In this document: in pieces, positions 1-12,210 of the stretch
Layout: each line of letters starts with the position of its first letter
Numbering within the stretch: the stretch's first letter is position 1
From: Brachypodium distachyon
Lineage: Eukaryota; Streptophyta; Magnoliopsida; Poales; Poaceae
NCBI RefSeq assembly: GCF_000005505.3
Contig: NC_016133.3
Location: 50,743,237-50,807,236 of the forward strand
Length of the DNA: 64,000 nucleotides
Reading direction: 5' to 3'
Notes under the pieces: model-generated
Databases searched by the model: none
What the model was told of the DNA's origin: nothing
Seen by the model: the letters and a program-made list of their open reading frames with translations, nothing else
Position numbers and translations under genes: made by a program

Positions 1-454
1 ACTCTCGTGTTTCAATGAAGTTCCTTGCTGGCACTTCTCTTAGGACAGTATGATCTCAACAGCATATCGTACGTGCATGGCTATGAGCATTGAGTCATGT
101 CAACAAAAATTCCAACGGAGAAGGATTTCTTCTTCAATTTGGAGTACATGATCGAGAAGTACCAGACAGACAGCACTGGTAAACGGGCCGGTGGATCGAA
201 CCTGGCAGGGCCAAGCCACAATATGCTGCCAATCATAATGCGAGGAAAGCAAGCAGTCCAGCAATTGTGTCGAACTCTATGGACACATGGAGAATTGTTA
301 AACCAGTATGTTTTTACCATGTTCGATGTGTTTTTTTTATGTTGGCGTAAATATCATCTTTCGTATCTACCACCACTACTGAAGAGTATGCTGCTAGCCT
401 GCTAGGGCTGCGTTACTTGGTAATATTAACTTCGATTTAAAGCTTTGCATATGC
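1..454. other. Window start, no recognised gene
   Basis: A plus-strand open frame at 97-405 starts with an ATG and contains a plausible splice donor near 308 (CA followed by GTATGT), so part of a real exon is possible. I do not recognise the encoded peptide and no partner exon is visible downstream. Nothing else is supported here. Confidence 0.3.
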
Positions 455-527
455 GGGGATGTAGCTCAAATGGTAGAGCGCTCGCTTTGCATGCGAGAGG
501 CACGGGGTTCGATCCCCCGCATCTCCA
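455..527 (+). tRNA. tRNA-Ala (anticodon TGC)
   Basis: A complete 73-nt cloverleaf including the discriminator base. The acceptor stem GGGGATG pairs with CATCTCC (one G-U). The D arm contains GTAGCTCAAATGGTAGAGC, the anticodon stem CTCGC/GCGAG encloses loop TTTGCAT with anticodon TGC, and the T arm contains GGTTCGATCC. The discriminator is A. A run of T follows within about 15 nt (541-544), fitting a Pol III terminator. It decodes GCA and related alanine codons in cytosolic translation. No intron is present. Confidence 0.97.
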
Positions 528-1470
528 GATGCCGATGTGTACGTTTTCTTTTCTATTTCGTTTTGAAGCCCATTGTCTTTTTATTTTAGAGGAATGAAGC
601 CCAATGTCAGTAACGCTCTCCAACTTCCATCATACCCTATTCTAGCCCATCTTCAACTCGGCCTAATCTAATTAGCTCTCTTTATTATACGGACCATGAT
701 ATAAATTGGGCCTTCTTCACCAATGGACCGAAACGAGCACGGCGCGACAGGGGATCCTCGCTTCTCATGCACGCAGCATTCTCGCCGTGGAGCACTTGGG
801 AGTTGGGAGCTGGGAGACGGTACCACGCTGACGCTGGAGTCGCCGAAGTCCGAAGATGAGCAGCAGTTTCATGTCTTTGCTGTTGCCTCCGCCTCGGGCA
901 TGCTCTCTACTCCTCCAGTAAAAGTTGCTGCTGTTGCCACCGCCGTCCTTGTCAACAAGTTGGACACACACACACACACAAAAGAAAACCAGATGCGTAA
1001 AGGCTTGAGTGGAGTGACTACGATCGACTAGCAGGCCTTCGCAGGACATATATATTGCTATATATTTTTCAAAGAACATCGAATCAGTGTTGATAACCTA
1101 GATCTACGAGAATGCTCGTACTATAAGTAATCGGTTTTGTTATTTATTAGTCAATGATAACAACATATTGATTTAATCATTGAGATTCGTGTAAAATTAA
1201 TGTAGGTTTGATGGATAAGAAAATCTTTATTTGATAGCTATGATTGTCGACTAATAAATAACTATTTCTTAGACGACTAAGAAATAGACACTCCCGTAAG
1301 TAATACTTCTTTCGTCAATCCATATCACTTATTTCAATACGGAGGGAGTACAAAAAATTGCATCAAATCTGCAACCTTCCCAAGTTTTTGTGCTGCAGAA
1401 TCAGGAATTTTTGAAGCTGCCGTGAACACGAACTGCCTAAAGAGAAAAATTAAGTTACTTCGTTGTAGAA
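528..1470. other. Intergenic, MITE remnant and (CA)n
   Basis: A (CA)n microsatellite lies at 964-981. A Stowaway-like right end (GGAGGGAGTA) is seen at 1341-1350 without a clear left partner. No gene is supported; the overlapping open frames at 723-1079 on both strands show no recognisable protein. Confidence 0.5.
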
Positions 1471-2102
1471 TCTATTATATACTAAAAGCAATATGAGGGG
1501 TACCGAGAGAAGACTTCATGTTGATCCACATCATCCTAATTGTTTTGACCGTTGGATCTGAGATCTATGTAAAAGAAAAATCGTTGCACATAGTACATGT
1601 GGACATGGAAACGTACACGTGCACGTATGCAAATTGGACTCCACCGACGATTAAAATCAGCGATAAAAGAATAATTAAAATAATTTCACTTCTTCAAACC
1701 ATTATGCCCTTGATCTCAAATTAGAATAAGTACCCATGGTACTTCGATCTTGACAGCTGGATAGCAGGTCATGATCTACAAATTAATTAGTATTGTACTC
1801 TTATTGGTATAGATTAAAACTAAAAACAGCATTAAGTCATAAACGATGGTTATGATTTGATCTAAGCAAGAGGTAGAGAACGCCGAGATTTAGTCTAATA
1901 AAATGGCAATAAGTCATAAACAATGGCCATGATTTAATCTAGCATGATGCAGAGAACGGTTAAGATCTATTATATACTAAAAGCAATGTGAGGGGTACCG
2001 AGGGGAGGCTCCACGTTGATCCACATCATCTCAATTATTTTAGGCGTTGGATTTGAGATCTAACGATCAATATTTAATTAGTGGGGTATAAAACATCAAA
2101 TT

Positions 2103-2555
2103 GGTTTAAGGCCCACAAGGTCCAATATGTTATGATTAATGGTAATTAAGTTAATATTTATTTTTACATTGTGTTTAAGGCCCACATAGGCCCAATATGT
2201 TATGATTAATGGTAATTAAGTTAATATTTATGTTTATTGTGTCAAACGAGTTACTCGATCAATATATTACCGACCTTTGCGAATAAATTTTTCATTATTT
2301 TACTGCACACGTCATGGAAATATTAATTACTAATAGATATCTCCACAGTCTATTATATACTAAAATCAATGTGAGGGGTACCAAGGGGAGGCTACACGTT
2401 GATCCACATCACCTCAATTATCAGATTCAATGGTCAAGATTTAATGACTTGGGTATACTACACGGGCTAGGAATAAAACATCAAATTGGTTTAAGGTCCA
2501 CATAGGCCCAATATGTTATGATTAATGTTAATTAAGTTAATATTTATTTTTATTG
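2103..2555 (+). repeat. Internal direct repeats of the Helitron
   Basis: A block of about 60 bp, starting near GTTTAAGGCCCACA and ending in TTAAGTTAATATTTAT, appears near 2103 and 2172 (period about 69 bp) and again near 2489. A second block (CGATCAATATATTACCGACC) occurs near 2258 and 2571. Together they show that the 5' part of the element was duplicated in tandem. Confidence 0.7.
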
Positions 2556-2646
2556 TGCCAAAGAGTTAATCGATCAATATATTACCGACCTTTCGACTTT
2601 ATTTTCCATTATTTTTTTGCACAAATCATAGAAATATTAATTACTA

Positions 2647-2719
2647 CTCCCCCCATTTGGTACTAAGTTGGTACAAATTTTGTATTAAGTGGGTGACACT
2701 TTTTATATATTGGAGGGAG
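2647..2719. mobile_element. Short Stowaway-like MITE
   Basis: A 73-bp segment with ends CTCCCCCCA and TGGAGGGAG flanked by TA on both sides. It lies inside the Helitron. The inverted repeats are short, so family assignment is tentative. Confidence 0.5.
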
Positions 2720-2827
2720 TAATAAATATCTCTACAAACTAAAAAAACGACTAACTCTTATCAAAACTAAATTCAAGTATCCATAGAACAAAAACATTAA
2801 ATTCACATTATGATTTATTATCATGCA

Positions 2828-2927
2828 TGGAAACATATCTTTTTTTTACGCAAAATACAGTAGGGAAGGAGCTACTGCGTCATTTTCATTTATATAGAAT
2901 GGTATTTACAATTGTGGAAACATATCT
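2828..2927 (-). mobile_element. Truncated retroposon with 13-bp target duplication
   Basis: The 13-bp sequence TGGAAACATATCT occurs at 2828-2840 and 2915-2927. The 74 bp between them begin with a run of T on the plus strand, so the inserted molecule carried a poly(A) tail on the minus strand. This is the signature of target-primed reverse transcription of a very short 3' LINE or SINE fragment. Confidence 0.75.
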
Positions 2928-3864
2928 ACCAATATAATTTGGCATGCACATAATCTCTGAGTGCAAACAATTGATCCACCAATTACTACTCATCTGAACT
3001 TTAATTTAGTGTATGGATGTTATATCATGTGTAATGAACCATATCAGAGAAAGACCAGAGATTGTTAGGTGATCTAAAGTTTAATTACAAATACTAAACT
3101 AATATCAATTACAAATGACCAGTCAATATATAATAAAAGCACAATACAAGGTTCTGGAAGAGAAAACTTCACATTGATCCAAATTATCTATTGTTAGTTA
3201 GATAAATATGGGCTAAACATGACCTCAATTTCCATTTTCAGCGATTGTTAGTGTGATCAACAATCTCAGGTAAAAACCAGTGGTTGGTAGGTGAATTAAA
3301 CCTTAATCACAACTACTAGGCTAATATCACCTATAAATAATCTGATGCAAAAGTCGGTCCACCAGCCGACACTAAACTTAATCTTTAGTTTTGGATTTCG
3401 ATATAAAATCACATATTGATAAAATATTGTCTCATATGTTGAAACATCACTTGACTCAGTATATAGAATTTAATTTTTTAGATATATTAAGTAGGTTAAT
3501 TCTTTCTTTCTAACGACCAATTATATAAATAGCATGACAATACATATCTATCGTCAGCTAGAAAGTTTAGACGATTACAGATGTTTCCCGTGCAATTGCG
3601 CGGGATACCGTGCTAGTGTAAATAACAAAGAAAGGGATCGACAAAAAAATCAGGAGAAGAAAAACCACGTCAGTGGTTCTTTTTTTTCCATGCTTTTGTA
3701 GTATCATTTTCTTTCGGACTATAGCGAGTTTCCAGGGCTCCAAGTGATGGTGATCAGGCTTGCGATTGAAGAAATGCTGTCCGAGAAATTTCCAAGACCC
3801 AACATGATTAAATATAGTAAGATACGAACAGGGAAATAAGGACAGTTATGACTGTATAGCATTC

Positions 3865-3959
3865 ATGCATTGTATTTTTTTTTTCGACAAGGGTAGGAGA
3901 TCCCGGCCTCTGGATCAATTAATGCATACAGCCATTTTTATTGCAAAATGCATTGTATT
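3865..3959 (-). mobile_element. Truncated retroposon with 12-bp target duplication
   Basis: ATGCATTGTATT is repeated exactly at 3865-3876 and 3948-3959. The 71-bp insert between starts with poly(T) then CGACAAGGGTAGGAG, a form common at the 3' end of grass LINE-derived inserts read on the minus strand (family recognition from memory). No coding capacity. Confidence 0.78.
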
Positions 3960-6045
3960 ACCCACCCAGAATTAATCAGTGCTCCAAAGTTTCCCAAAGA
4001 TTTGACATTGTCAATTTCTGTAACTCTATTTTAGCCAGCAGCCAAAACCTGTACACAACAAGGGAGAACGAAAACTCTGAAGTGTTATGAATCAAGTAGT
4101 TAGCTAGGACCTAGGATTCAATCCTAAATTCAGTCACACGAAAATGCAGGGAGACAGGGACATAAAACCAAACATGTCCTAAATCTGTCCAGCCCTAGAG
4201 CTTGAGATGAAAGTCACGAGCGCGAGTAAGTTTTGCAAGCTCATGAGTCCACAATTATCTCGTTTCTACCTTTGCGTGAGCACCGGCCGTTCAGGCAAAG
4301 CTGCTCTTTCGTTCGCTCTGTGCTACTCTATGCCTTGCCAGTACATCACCCAACCACAAGACGCACACGCATCACGGTAGATGAGACGAACACACTCCAT
4401 GGCCCAACAAGCAAGATCGCTTTCAGGTTTGACGATTCCCAGCAACATGCGAACTTTTTTTTTTTACCTTTTTCTTTTTCCCAGGAAGCGCCAAAGAACT
4501 TTTGCAAGACGACACTTGATAGTACTCCAATTTCTACTCTCAGCAGTGCATGCGCGCCAGTCTTTCTTTATCAATCGTAACACGTGATGCAGTTTTTATG
4601 CGATTGTGATGGGTTATTATTTAGTATTATCGACCACACATATTCAGATTGTACACTGTACTTTGGCCATCGGCCTTCTTCTTAATGAAATCTTAGCAGT
4701 TCTCCTGCTAACATTCAATTATTATCGACCAGACATATTCAGATTCGAGCCGAGAAGGACGGTGCTATATCTCCTGCTCTTCACGTCACTGGGAAGCGGG
4801 AGCAGCTAATTTCAGTAGCCGTGCCAAGTAGTGGGGATGGGACAAATTACAGCCCAAACTCACTGGCGCTCATGTCCTTCCTGCGTTGTTTTTCTCACAG
4901 GATTATGACATCAGAAAGGACCGGAGCTTACGGAGGAATAGATGGATGGATGGGAAGGCCGCGCAGGCACACTCTCTCTTTCTCCCGGGTAACAACCCGT
5001 CCTGTCCTCCGCGGCTTCTCCCATTCTTTCTCCCAAGGAATCATGACTCGTCACCCTATCGTACAGCCTTCCATGTGAAAAAGGTTTTGGCTCGTTTTCT
5101 TTCACTCTTTCAGGCCAAATTTGCTTCCCCTCTCTTCCAACCCCAGTAAACTGAAGTACCTACTAAACAAGTACAGTAGTGCTACGTTCCTTGGGCGCTT
5201 TGGTGTGCATTCTTCGAGATTGCCCTCTCTCCTTAAACAAGTAGTTGCTGTCTGTTCACAAGACACGACATTAATTCAGTGTCGACGGTTCAGAAAAATT
5301 GTCAAACCAGCCAAACCAAGGTCGAGTAGTCGACACTGATATAGCCACAGTTCATAGCAACAGTTATCTCTGAGCCGCTCGATTTCAAAACGGTTTACTT
5401 TGTTATTGTCTCTTGCTGAAGAAATATGTTTTGTGACACAAGTTCTAAAAACATTTGGTATAAAGATTGAGGTTCGTTGCTTCATTGGTGTTTGCTCAAG
5501 AATCATACACGCGGCTAACTCTATAACTGACCGAACAAAAAAAAAAAGGAATCCTTGGTGAATACACTGAACTGGAGTACTTCAAGTTTAATTATTATCC
5601 CGAGCTCATGGCTCTTGGCTGTCATTGTGCATAATGAGCTGAAGTTGTAAGGTTTGAGATAGCTGACTAGTATTCCATGGGCGCTTGATCTTTCCAGAGT
5701 TACGCCAGTAATCAAGGCCCCACAACTATCTAATTTTCCGTCCAAAGAAACTATCTAGTTGAAAATATTTTCCAGCTGTGCAGCCTCTGTATACGAACAG
5801 CAAGCACCAAATGCAATTATGTAAAGAAGAACGACCCCTGCAAATGATGGCGTTCCAATTCCAAGCAACAAGAAAGCGTTAGCACAGTACTAGGCCAGAG
5901 CTAGCTAGCTACAGAGAATCGGAGATTGTTCTTCAATCCAGTTCGCCTCCAAAAGAAATAGCAGCTCGATCTTCGATCTCTCCTAATTAAAAAGCACCAC
6001 GAAGCACACGCACACAAATCCCTCCCCTAGCTACGCCAATACGTA
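3960..6045. other. Intergenic, no gene recognised
   Basis: Several open frames up to 115 codons exist on both strands (for example 4233-4580 and 4821-5149), but they overlap each other, show no known motif and lack a consistent exon pattern. The last part (about 5800-6045) is probably the 3' untranslated region of the minus-strand small gene that follows. Confidence 0.5.
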
Positions 6046-6282
6046 TCATACTAGGGCGAAGTCTGCGCCAGCGCGGCCTTCGTCGAAGTTGAGGGCGTAG
6101 CTGAGCGCGTCGTAGTGGAAGCTGAAGCGCTCCCGCCCGCGCCACCTGCGCCGCCGGTCCGGCGACTTCAGGCGGCGGATCCCGGCGCGCAGGCGCCAGT
6201 AGAGGCTCCGCACCAGCTTGCTGCTCCGCCCGCTCGCCACCGCCACCACCCCGGCCTCCACGGCCGCCACCACGGCCGCCAT
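6046..6282 (-). CDS. Small conserved plant protein, unknown function
   Basis: Encodes 78 residues in one exon. The N-terminal third is hydrophobic and alanine/valine rich, followed by a basic stretch (residues about 20-50, many R/K). The C-terminal motif FSFHYDALSYALNFDEG resembles a tail seen in many small plant proteins of unknown function; I recognise it from general knowledge and did not search. The high GC content and arginine bias fit a grass single-exon gene. A pyrimidine repeat (TTCTC)n lies upstream at about 6360-6390, and a TATA-like TTATATAC on the minus strand lies near 6520-6527. The other frames here are not conserved-looking. No function should be assumed. Confidence 0.6.
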   Translation of the reverse strand: MAAVVAAVEAGVVAVASGRSSKLVRSLYWRLRAGIRRLKSPDRRRRWRGRERFSFHYDALSYALNFDEGRAGADFALV

Positions 6283-6299
6283 TAATTATTCCCTTCGCT

Positions 6300-9200
6300 C
6301 AACTGCTGCTGCTAGAGCAGCATATGGCGAGCCCCAAGCCCTGCCGCGCGTGTGCTCCCTTCGCTTCTCTTCTCTTCTCTTCTCGCAGCCTCCACTGATT
6401 TCCGCTTCTCCACTCTCTCAGTTGTGCTGTGGTGACTGGTGAGCAGTGTGCAGCGGTAGGTTGGGCTTGCGCAGGCAGCGGGCAGAGGATATGGTATTTG
6501 GGGTGTGGAGAGGCGAAAGTGTATATAACGAACTCCGAGCCCTTTTTGCTCCACGCTTTCAACACCTCTACCTGGTTCGGTTAACGTTCTGGGAGTCGTA
6601 GTACGACTGTACTAGCGCGTAGGTAGGTACGAAACTAAGGAATGCAAGTCAACATTATACCGTAACTTGGGCTCTATGCTGTGTGAGCGAGTAACTTTTT
6701 GGTGGGTGCACGCAGCGGTGCTTCGGGGCAAAGGACATGCGTGGGGCCTCTGGGGTCAGGAAATGGGATCGATGGATTTGGGACAATGGAGCATGGACTG
6801 TACCTGTGGGTCACATGGGTGCGCCGAGACACAGTGGCTGGTTGGCGAGAATTTCTTTGGGTGTGGATTCTTGGGCGGGCCAGTGTGTGTTGGATTTTTA
6901 TCGTCGCCGTCAGCCTTCAAACCAGCAGCAGCTAGTGGGATGGGATTCCTGCTGCCATGAAATGAAAGCTCTACAAAAAGAAAACAGGTTACCAATAGTG
7001 AACTCCTTGGTGATCGCTGCAGGTTTCTGGAGCAGAACCGCAGGGGATCGAGTAATTTAGGCAGTGAGTGACCCGGACTGCTTTTTCCCTTAACTGCATG
7101 CGCTCAGTGTATTGATTGATCGAGCCGGGAACAGTTTGCAATTGAAGAATCGGCAGTAAAATGGAATTGCGTCCCGTGCAGTCCTGCTCCCTGCCCTGTC
7201 CGGGTGTATTGATTGAGAACGAAGGTCGCATCTTCCGCTGATAATTGAGACGGTGGCAGCTCAGCGTGTCAATGCCCGAGTCTTCTGTGTCGTCAGAACA
7301 AAAAAAGGGTCCTGCTCCAGCAAACACAGCCTGTGTTTTTTTAGTACTGCCGAGTTCTAAAGATCAAGGTGAAATCGAATCCAAGGAGCAATTGTTTTTT
7401 TATCCTCTTCTCAACGGATAACTCCAAGCTGCCCGTGATTTATGTGGATCACAGGCTTAACAGGCTCCGTGAATATTGTTTTCTGCAGTGTAAAGATTGG
7501 AGCGCTTGAAGGCTCACTCTTTCAGCACTGGTAGTTCAGCTGGCGACGGTTGCAATTGGAGGCAGGAATGTTCCTCCCTTGTCAAGGAAGGGAAACCGAT
7601 TCCACACCCTACTCTCCCCGCCGCTGGCACTATTCTCTGCACGCGAAGTCATCGACTCATTTTGCAGATGCTATCGCTAATTCTTGTTTTAGTAGGTCAT
7701 TCAATCGCCAAGGTGCGTACTAGCTTTCTCCATCAGGTGCTCTTTATAGCCTGCCTTTAGCCACTGTTTGGCCATTCAGAAACAGAAGAAGCGCGGATCC
7801 ATGAGAGATCTGTCTCTTTGTTAATCAAGGCGATCTTATCCTGGCGGGGGCTCCGCCGACGCGAACCCTTTTGATGGTGGAAGGATCATGTTCTTCCCCT
7901 CTCTCTCCCCGTCCTCCGTCAAAGGATAAAATGAGTGGAGAAACGAACAAAGCCGCAGAAGAAGAAAAAGGGGAATGATAATTCGGGATCTATATATCAC
8001 GGAAACGATCCCATGGAGAAAAAGATTCGACGACAGACCACCAAACACGAAACATGCCCAGACGTACTACTACTGTGGCGTGCAGTCCGGCAAGAGTCTA
8101 ATCTGCAGCAAAACGTTTGGCGTGTTCGCGTAAACTGTACGAACGTGCGTGTGACGACGCCGGCCGGGCGTGTACGGAGCTAAGCTGTTTGGCACGTCGT
8201 TCGGCTCGTCACGTCGTCGACGCTGCTTTTCGTGGTGTGGCCGGTGGCGAGAGCCTGCAGGCCCGCGTGTGGGCGCTCTGGCGATGGCACCTAGAACGAA
8301 CAGCTAGACGTGCCAGGAACCGGGACCTGATCGATGGCCGGCCCTGGCTCCACCGCCCAAATCCGTTCCCTGATCTGGCTCGCCCTTCCATCGACACGCT
8401 CCCCGACGCCCCAACAAGAGTCTATACAGGCCTACTGCCTCGAACTTTGTCCGGGGTCGTGACTCGTGAGGAGTACCAAAAAGTCGTAGAACGTACAAAT
8501 ACTGCTACTCCCGCCTAGTACAGGATAGGTCGTCAAGTCATCAAATAGCGGATTGGTTTTGGTCTTTTCCGAAGCGGAATGCACATGGCACGTTTCGAAA
8601 AATTTCAATTTAAAATGTTTTGCCTCACACCACCACGCTCTCACGGGCCACATCGGCACCAGGTCCACGGGTCATGCCTGACCAAAAAGATAGGGGCCAA
8701 CAATGCAAACAACACGAAGAAGAACGGAGCTGGGCCTCACCCATTTATAGAATTACAGTACTCCGTATTATAGTTTGTCAAAACTTGTGCACCTTCTTCA
8801 TTTCTTCCTCAAAGTTGGACAGCATAGGGAGTGTCAATTTGTGTAAAATTTGTCCACTTGTTGTCTGATCCATATGTCGAAGACTCGTGGAAGGACCAAT
8901 GGATACTCCCATTGCCTGATCCACATGTCCACCCTCATTTGTCCCACTGTTAGTTTTATTTCGAAGAAGCTTGATGCATCTGTTAGTTTTATCAGGGATC
9001 TTTGTTGTTAGTTTATGTTTGATTTTTTTAAATTCTTTGTACTTTGTTTCCAAAATCAATGAGGCAGACATTTCTAAAAAAAATGAGTGGACGTACGGCT
9101 CTACCATCCCATGCTCTCGCATCCTACGACGCAACGCTGCATCACTCCAGGCGAAGCCAGGATAAATAATAATTGGTCTACAGTAGTTTGTAGCCGTTTT

Positions 9201-11127
9201 GGATAGTGCTATAGACAAGGTTGAAACCAAAGCCATGGGCGTCAATTGACACCACTGACTCCTCTCCACCATTCAACCGTAGACTACACTACAATACCAC
9301 CCACCCCACATGTCCCAAGATGATGACTTCAAAGAGTCAATGACGCTAAAATGTCTCGAAAGACATTTAAAACCCAAACATGTAATTTATTAATAAAATT
9401 ACTTAATACTTCCTCGAGCGTCGGATCGGAAGGAGTACTATTAATGTTCTTAAATATAAGATGGCTAATTTTGTTCTAAGTCAAATCTTTTAAAGTTTGA
9501 CCAAGTTTAAAGAAAGACAATGATATCTATAATACCAACTAAGTATAGGGTAAAAGATCTATGTCATGACGGGTTAATTGAAACTAATTTAAAGTTATAT
9601 ACGTTGGTACAGTTTTTCTGTTCACTTGGCCAAAAAGTTTGACTCATGACAAAAGAACAGATGAAGTACCTTGAAAAAAAAAATTAAGGCCTCTCAAGTT
9701 CTTTTTTTAGAAACAACCGACAACAACAGAGAAAGCAACCGAGCTACTTGGGCCGGTGACAAGTTCCTTTTTGATTTGGTTGTTGCTGGCCGTCCAACTC
9801 ACTTGGAGGAGAGGCCGAAGACAGTTGTTCGCACGATCGGCCCGCTTCACATGAACCACGGCCGAGAGAGCTACAAGGTCGTAGCGCAAGTTGCCACTAC
9901 AATTTGCACGCCGGCCCAAGTTGCCGGTCGTTATCGATCGCGTGACACGGGCGGCTAACCCGCGGCGCTCGCTCCTGGGCGGCCGGGCGTGCTGCGTGCC
10001 CCGCCGCCGAGGATACCGTCACGCTGGCCTCGCTGCCGACCTGATTTATTCCATTTTAGATACCAGCTGAGCTGACGTTCCGGAGCCGACAAGAAACACG
10101 TCCTCCTCCTCTCTCGATTGCCTCCGACGACCGGGCAGGCGGCGGCTCGGGAGCGCCCCCACGTGGGCCGCCGAGGCCGCTCCGGCGGTGCCGATCTATA
10201 TTGTTGCGCGCGTCGACCTTGATCGTTACGCTTCGCATGCACGTTTATTTGGGTGTTTCTGCTCCTTTTTCTTAATGGTGCCACGACCGTAGGTAAGCGG
10301 CACACGTGAGCTTAACCTATGCTATGGGAGTCGATGACAGGGATTTTCTAGATCGTGGAAAGCAGCCGCCCGGACTACTACTAGTTGTGTTAAACTAGGG
10401 GGGCATGTCATGCCGTGGTGAACTAGTCACTGCGTGATGTGGGTTAGGCAGGGACACATGATGAAGGAAGCGCGACGGCTTCTTTCCTCCAACAAATAGT
10501 TGCCGGGTTTCTTTTGCTGCGGCAGTGGACACCTCAGCAGAAGAAAACAGAAGAGAACTGCAACGTACTTGCAGTAAGAGAAAACTGATGAGGGAAGAAG
10601 AAAAGCCAACGTCGACGACGCATAAATTGCTCCCGGCTACCTGAAGTTTTCGCAATTTGCGTAGCACAGGTTAACTAGCGGATGTAAGCAAAATTTGCCG
10701 GCCAACTACGCTAAAAGAAAGAGACGTGTTTTTCTCCCCTCTTTAATTCTAGCCAGTAGAACTTTAGACCCTCAATGAGATGAAAGCGAACAAATCCAAC
10801 CAGATCGGGGCATCATTGGACATCATGCATGATCCCCGGCATGCTCGGCTTCTTTTCTTCTTCTTCCGAGTCAAGAAAGTTTTTCTTCGAGGACGGAATG
10901 CGGACCGCTCTCATTCTTGTAGTGCAATCTTTTAGTTCTCATGGCAATAATGCTGAATCTAGCTAGTCCACTAAATCTCAGATACTCTATGATACGCAGC
11001 CACTAGGAGAAAGATGCAGATAGAGACACACTAACAAATACGGACGTAGAAGAAAAGAGGATAAACTGTAGAGTAAGTTATGTCAAAAATAATAATAAAG
11101 AAGTAAAAAGAAAACTATAGAGTAAGT
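6300..11127. other. Intergenic, degenerate MITE only
   Basis: No convincing gene. Longer open frames (8117-8518 plus, 8778-9272 minus) show no domain or exon structure. A degenerate copy of the TTCTTAAATATAAGATGG MITE family lies at about 9448-9648. The rest is unassigned. Confidence 0.5.
9448..9648. mobile_element. Degenerate Stowaway-related MITE
   Basis: Shares with the elements at 21545 and 24070 the inner-end blocks AAATATAAGATG, TTCTAAGTCAAA and AAAGTTTGACCAAGTTT, plus the inverted AAGTTTGACTCATGACA near the right end. The terminal CTCCCTCC is not preserved. Confidence 0.55.
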
Positions 11128-11162
11128 AACATTCCACTCTTTTTTTACGGAACATTCCACTC
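11128..11162. repeat. Micro-insertion of poly(T) with 12-bp duplication
   Basis: AACATTCCACTC occurs at 11128-11139 and 11151-11162. Only 11 bp separate them (seven T then ACGG). The pattern equals a retroposon insertion reduced to its poly(A) tail; replication slippage is the alternative. Confidence 0.55.
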
Positions 11163-11339
11163 TTTTTTCTTTCTTTCAGAAACCACCATTGCACCTGTGT
11201 GTCTGCCTTTCACAAAAAAGAGAAAAACTGTCGACATTATCTCAGTATTGACAAGAGGGGTATTTCCGAAACACTCGATGACTTTGCATTGGCTAGTTTG
11301 CCTCCACACATCACCAAGCGTGTATCTTTAAATAAACAC

Positions 11340-12210
11340 GTCACCATTAGACAACTCATTGCCCCCTCCCTCTCGACTTCTTCCTTCAGCTCGTCACCTC
11401 CAAGAGGCCCTCATTTTCTTTCCAGTTCTGTTCTACACCAAATCAAATCACCCTCAAATGCATTTTTCTTTCTGCTTTCTAGAAGCAAATCTTTGCTCCA
11501 AGAAGCAGCACATGTGACATCTTCGCGAAGACTAAGGTAGCTCTTATTTTTCCTCCGCTCCTCGATTTTTTGCATCCTTTAGCAACAGAAGCTTTGAACC
11601 TTCCATTGCTTCAAGACTTAAACAAGTACGGAACAGATATCAAGTCGTCAGTTCCATGCATCATGCGCTGCTGCACTGCTTTCTGAGTAGCAGTATTACT
11701 AGGCACATGCAACTTTTTAGTACTTTTTTTGTTTTTTGACAACCCAACTTGAATTATTTTCCACCATATGTTTGTCGTCCCGACAAAGGAACTGCCAACT
11801 TGGCCTTCCAGTGGCTCAAGTTGCACTCTCCCCTAACTGATGTAGGGATGTTATTTGCAGAGAACAAGCGTAGCCAAAGGTGCATATTTTGATTAATTCG
11901 GATTAGTGTAGTCGCTGAACAAAACCCAATATTAAGCTCGCCGTAAAGTAGGAACAAAGGTAAGGATCTTTTTTGCTATTTATGTAGTTCTTGTTTCTGC
12001 GTGTCCTTCCTTTGATCTTTCCTTCAAGCTTGCTTCCTTGCCACTTCGTTTCTTGGTCGTCGTCGATCAGCGGATGTCTTAAAACAGTTGATGACTGACT
12101 TTGGTTCCACTCCACCACAAGTTCCTTAGGATATACTTCCTTTTTTTTTGCTCCTGTCTTCACAGCGTCCAAGTACCGGATTTTCAGACAAATCCATACT
12201 TGCAGCATCC
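11340..12210 (+). promoter_or_regulatory. Probable 5' leader of the BRO1 gene with intron
   Basis: A CT-rich leader at about 11350-11535 ends in AAG followed by GTAGCT. A pyrimidine tract ending in TTCACAG at about 12166 precedes the start exon. This suggests a 5'UTR intron of about 630 bp. It is inferred only from splice-like signals. Confidence 0.4.

Larger units (their letters stand above)
1471..3616 (+). mobile_element. Non-autonomous Helitron with repeated 5' ends
   Basis: The 3' terminus is textbook: a 7-bp hairpin CCCGTGCAATTGCGCGGG (3587-3604), then 8 nt, then CTAG (3613-3616) followed by host T. The 5' terminus begins TCTATTATATACTAAAAGC at 1471, preceded by A, as expected for insertion between A and T. 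The same 5' signature recurs at 1966 (after A) and at 2349 (after G), and weakly at 3123. Each of the first three is followed by the same GAGGGGTACC and GTTGATCCACATCA blocks. No replicase/helicase coding sequence is visible, so it is non-autonomous. Which 5' end was used last is uncertain. Confidence 0.75.

Noticed and set aside
97..405. Plus-strand open frame at the left edge
   Set aside because: Possibly an exon, but without homology or partner exons it was kept as a note rather than a gene.
8117..8518. Plus-strand open frame of 133 codons
   Set aside because: Arginine-rich composition from GC-rich DNA, competing frames on both strands, no domain and no exon partner.
8778..9272. Minus-strand open frame of 164 codons
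   Set aside because: No recognisable domain; sequence contains local near-repeats (CATGTCCAC/CATATGTCG blocks) and looks like non-coding transposon debris.
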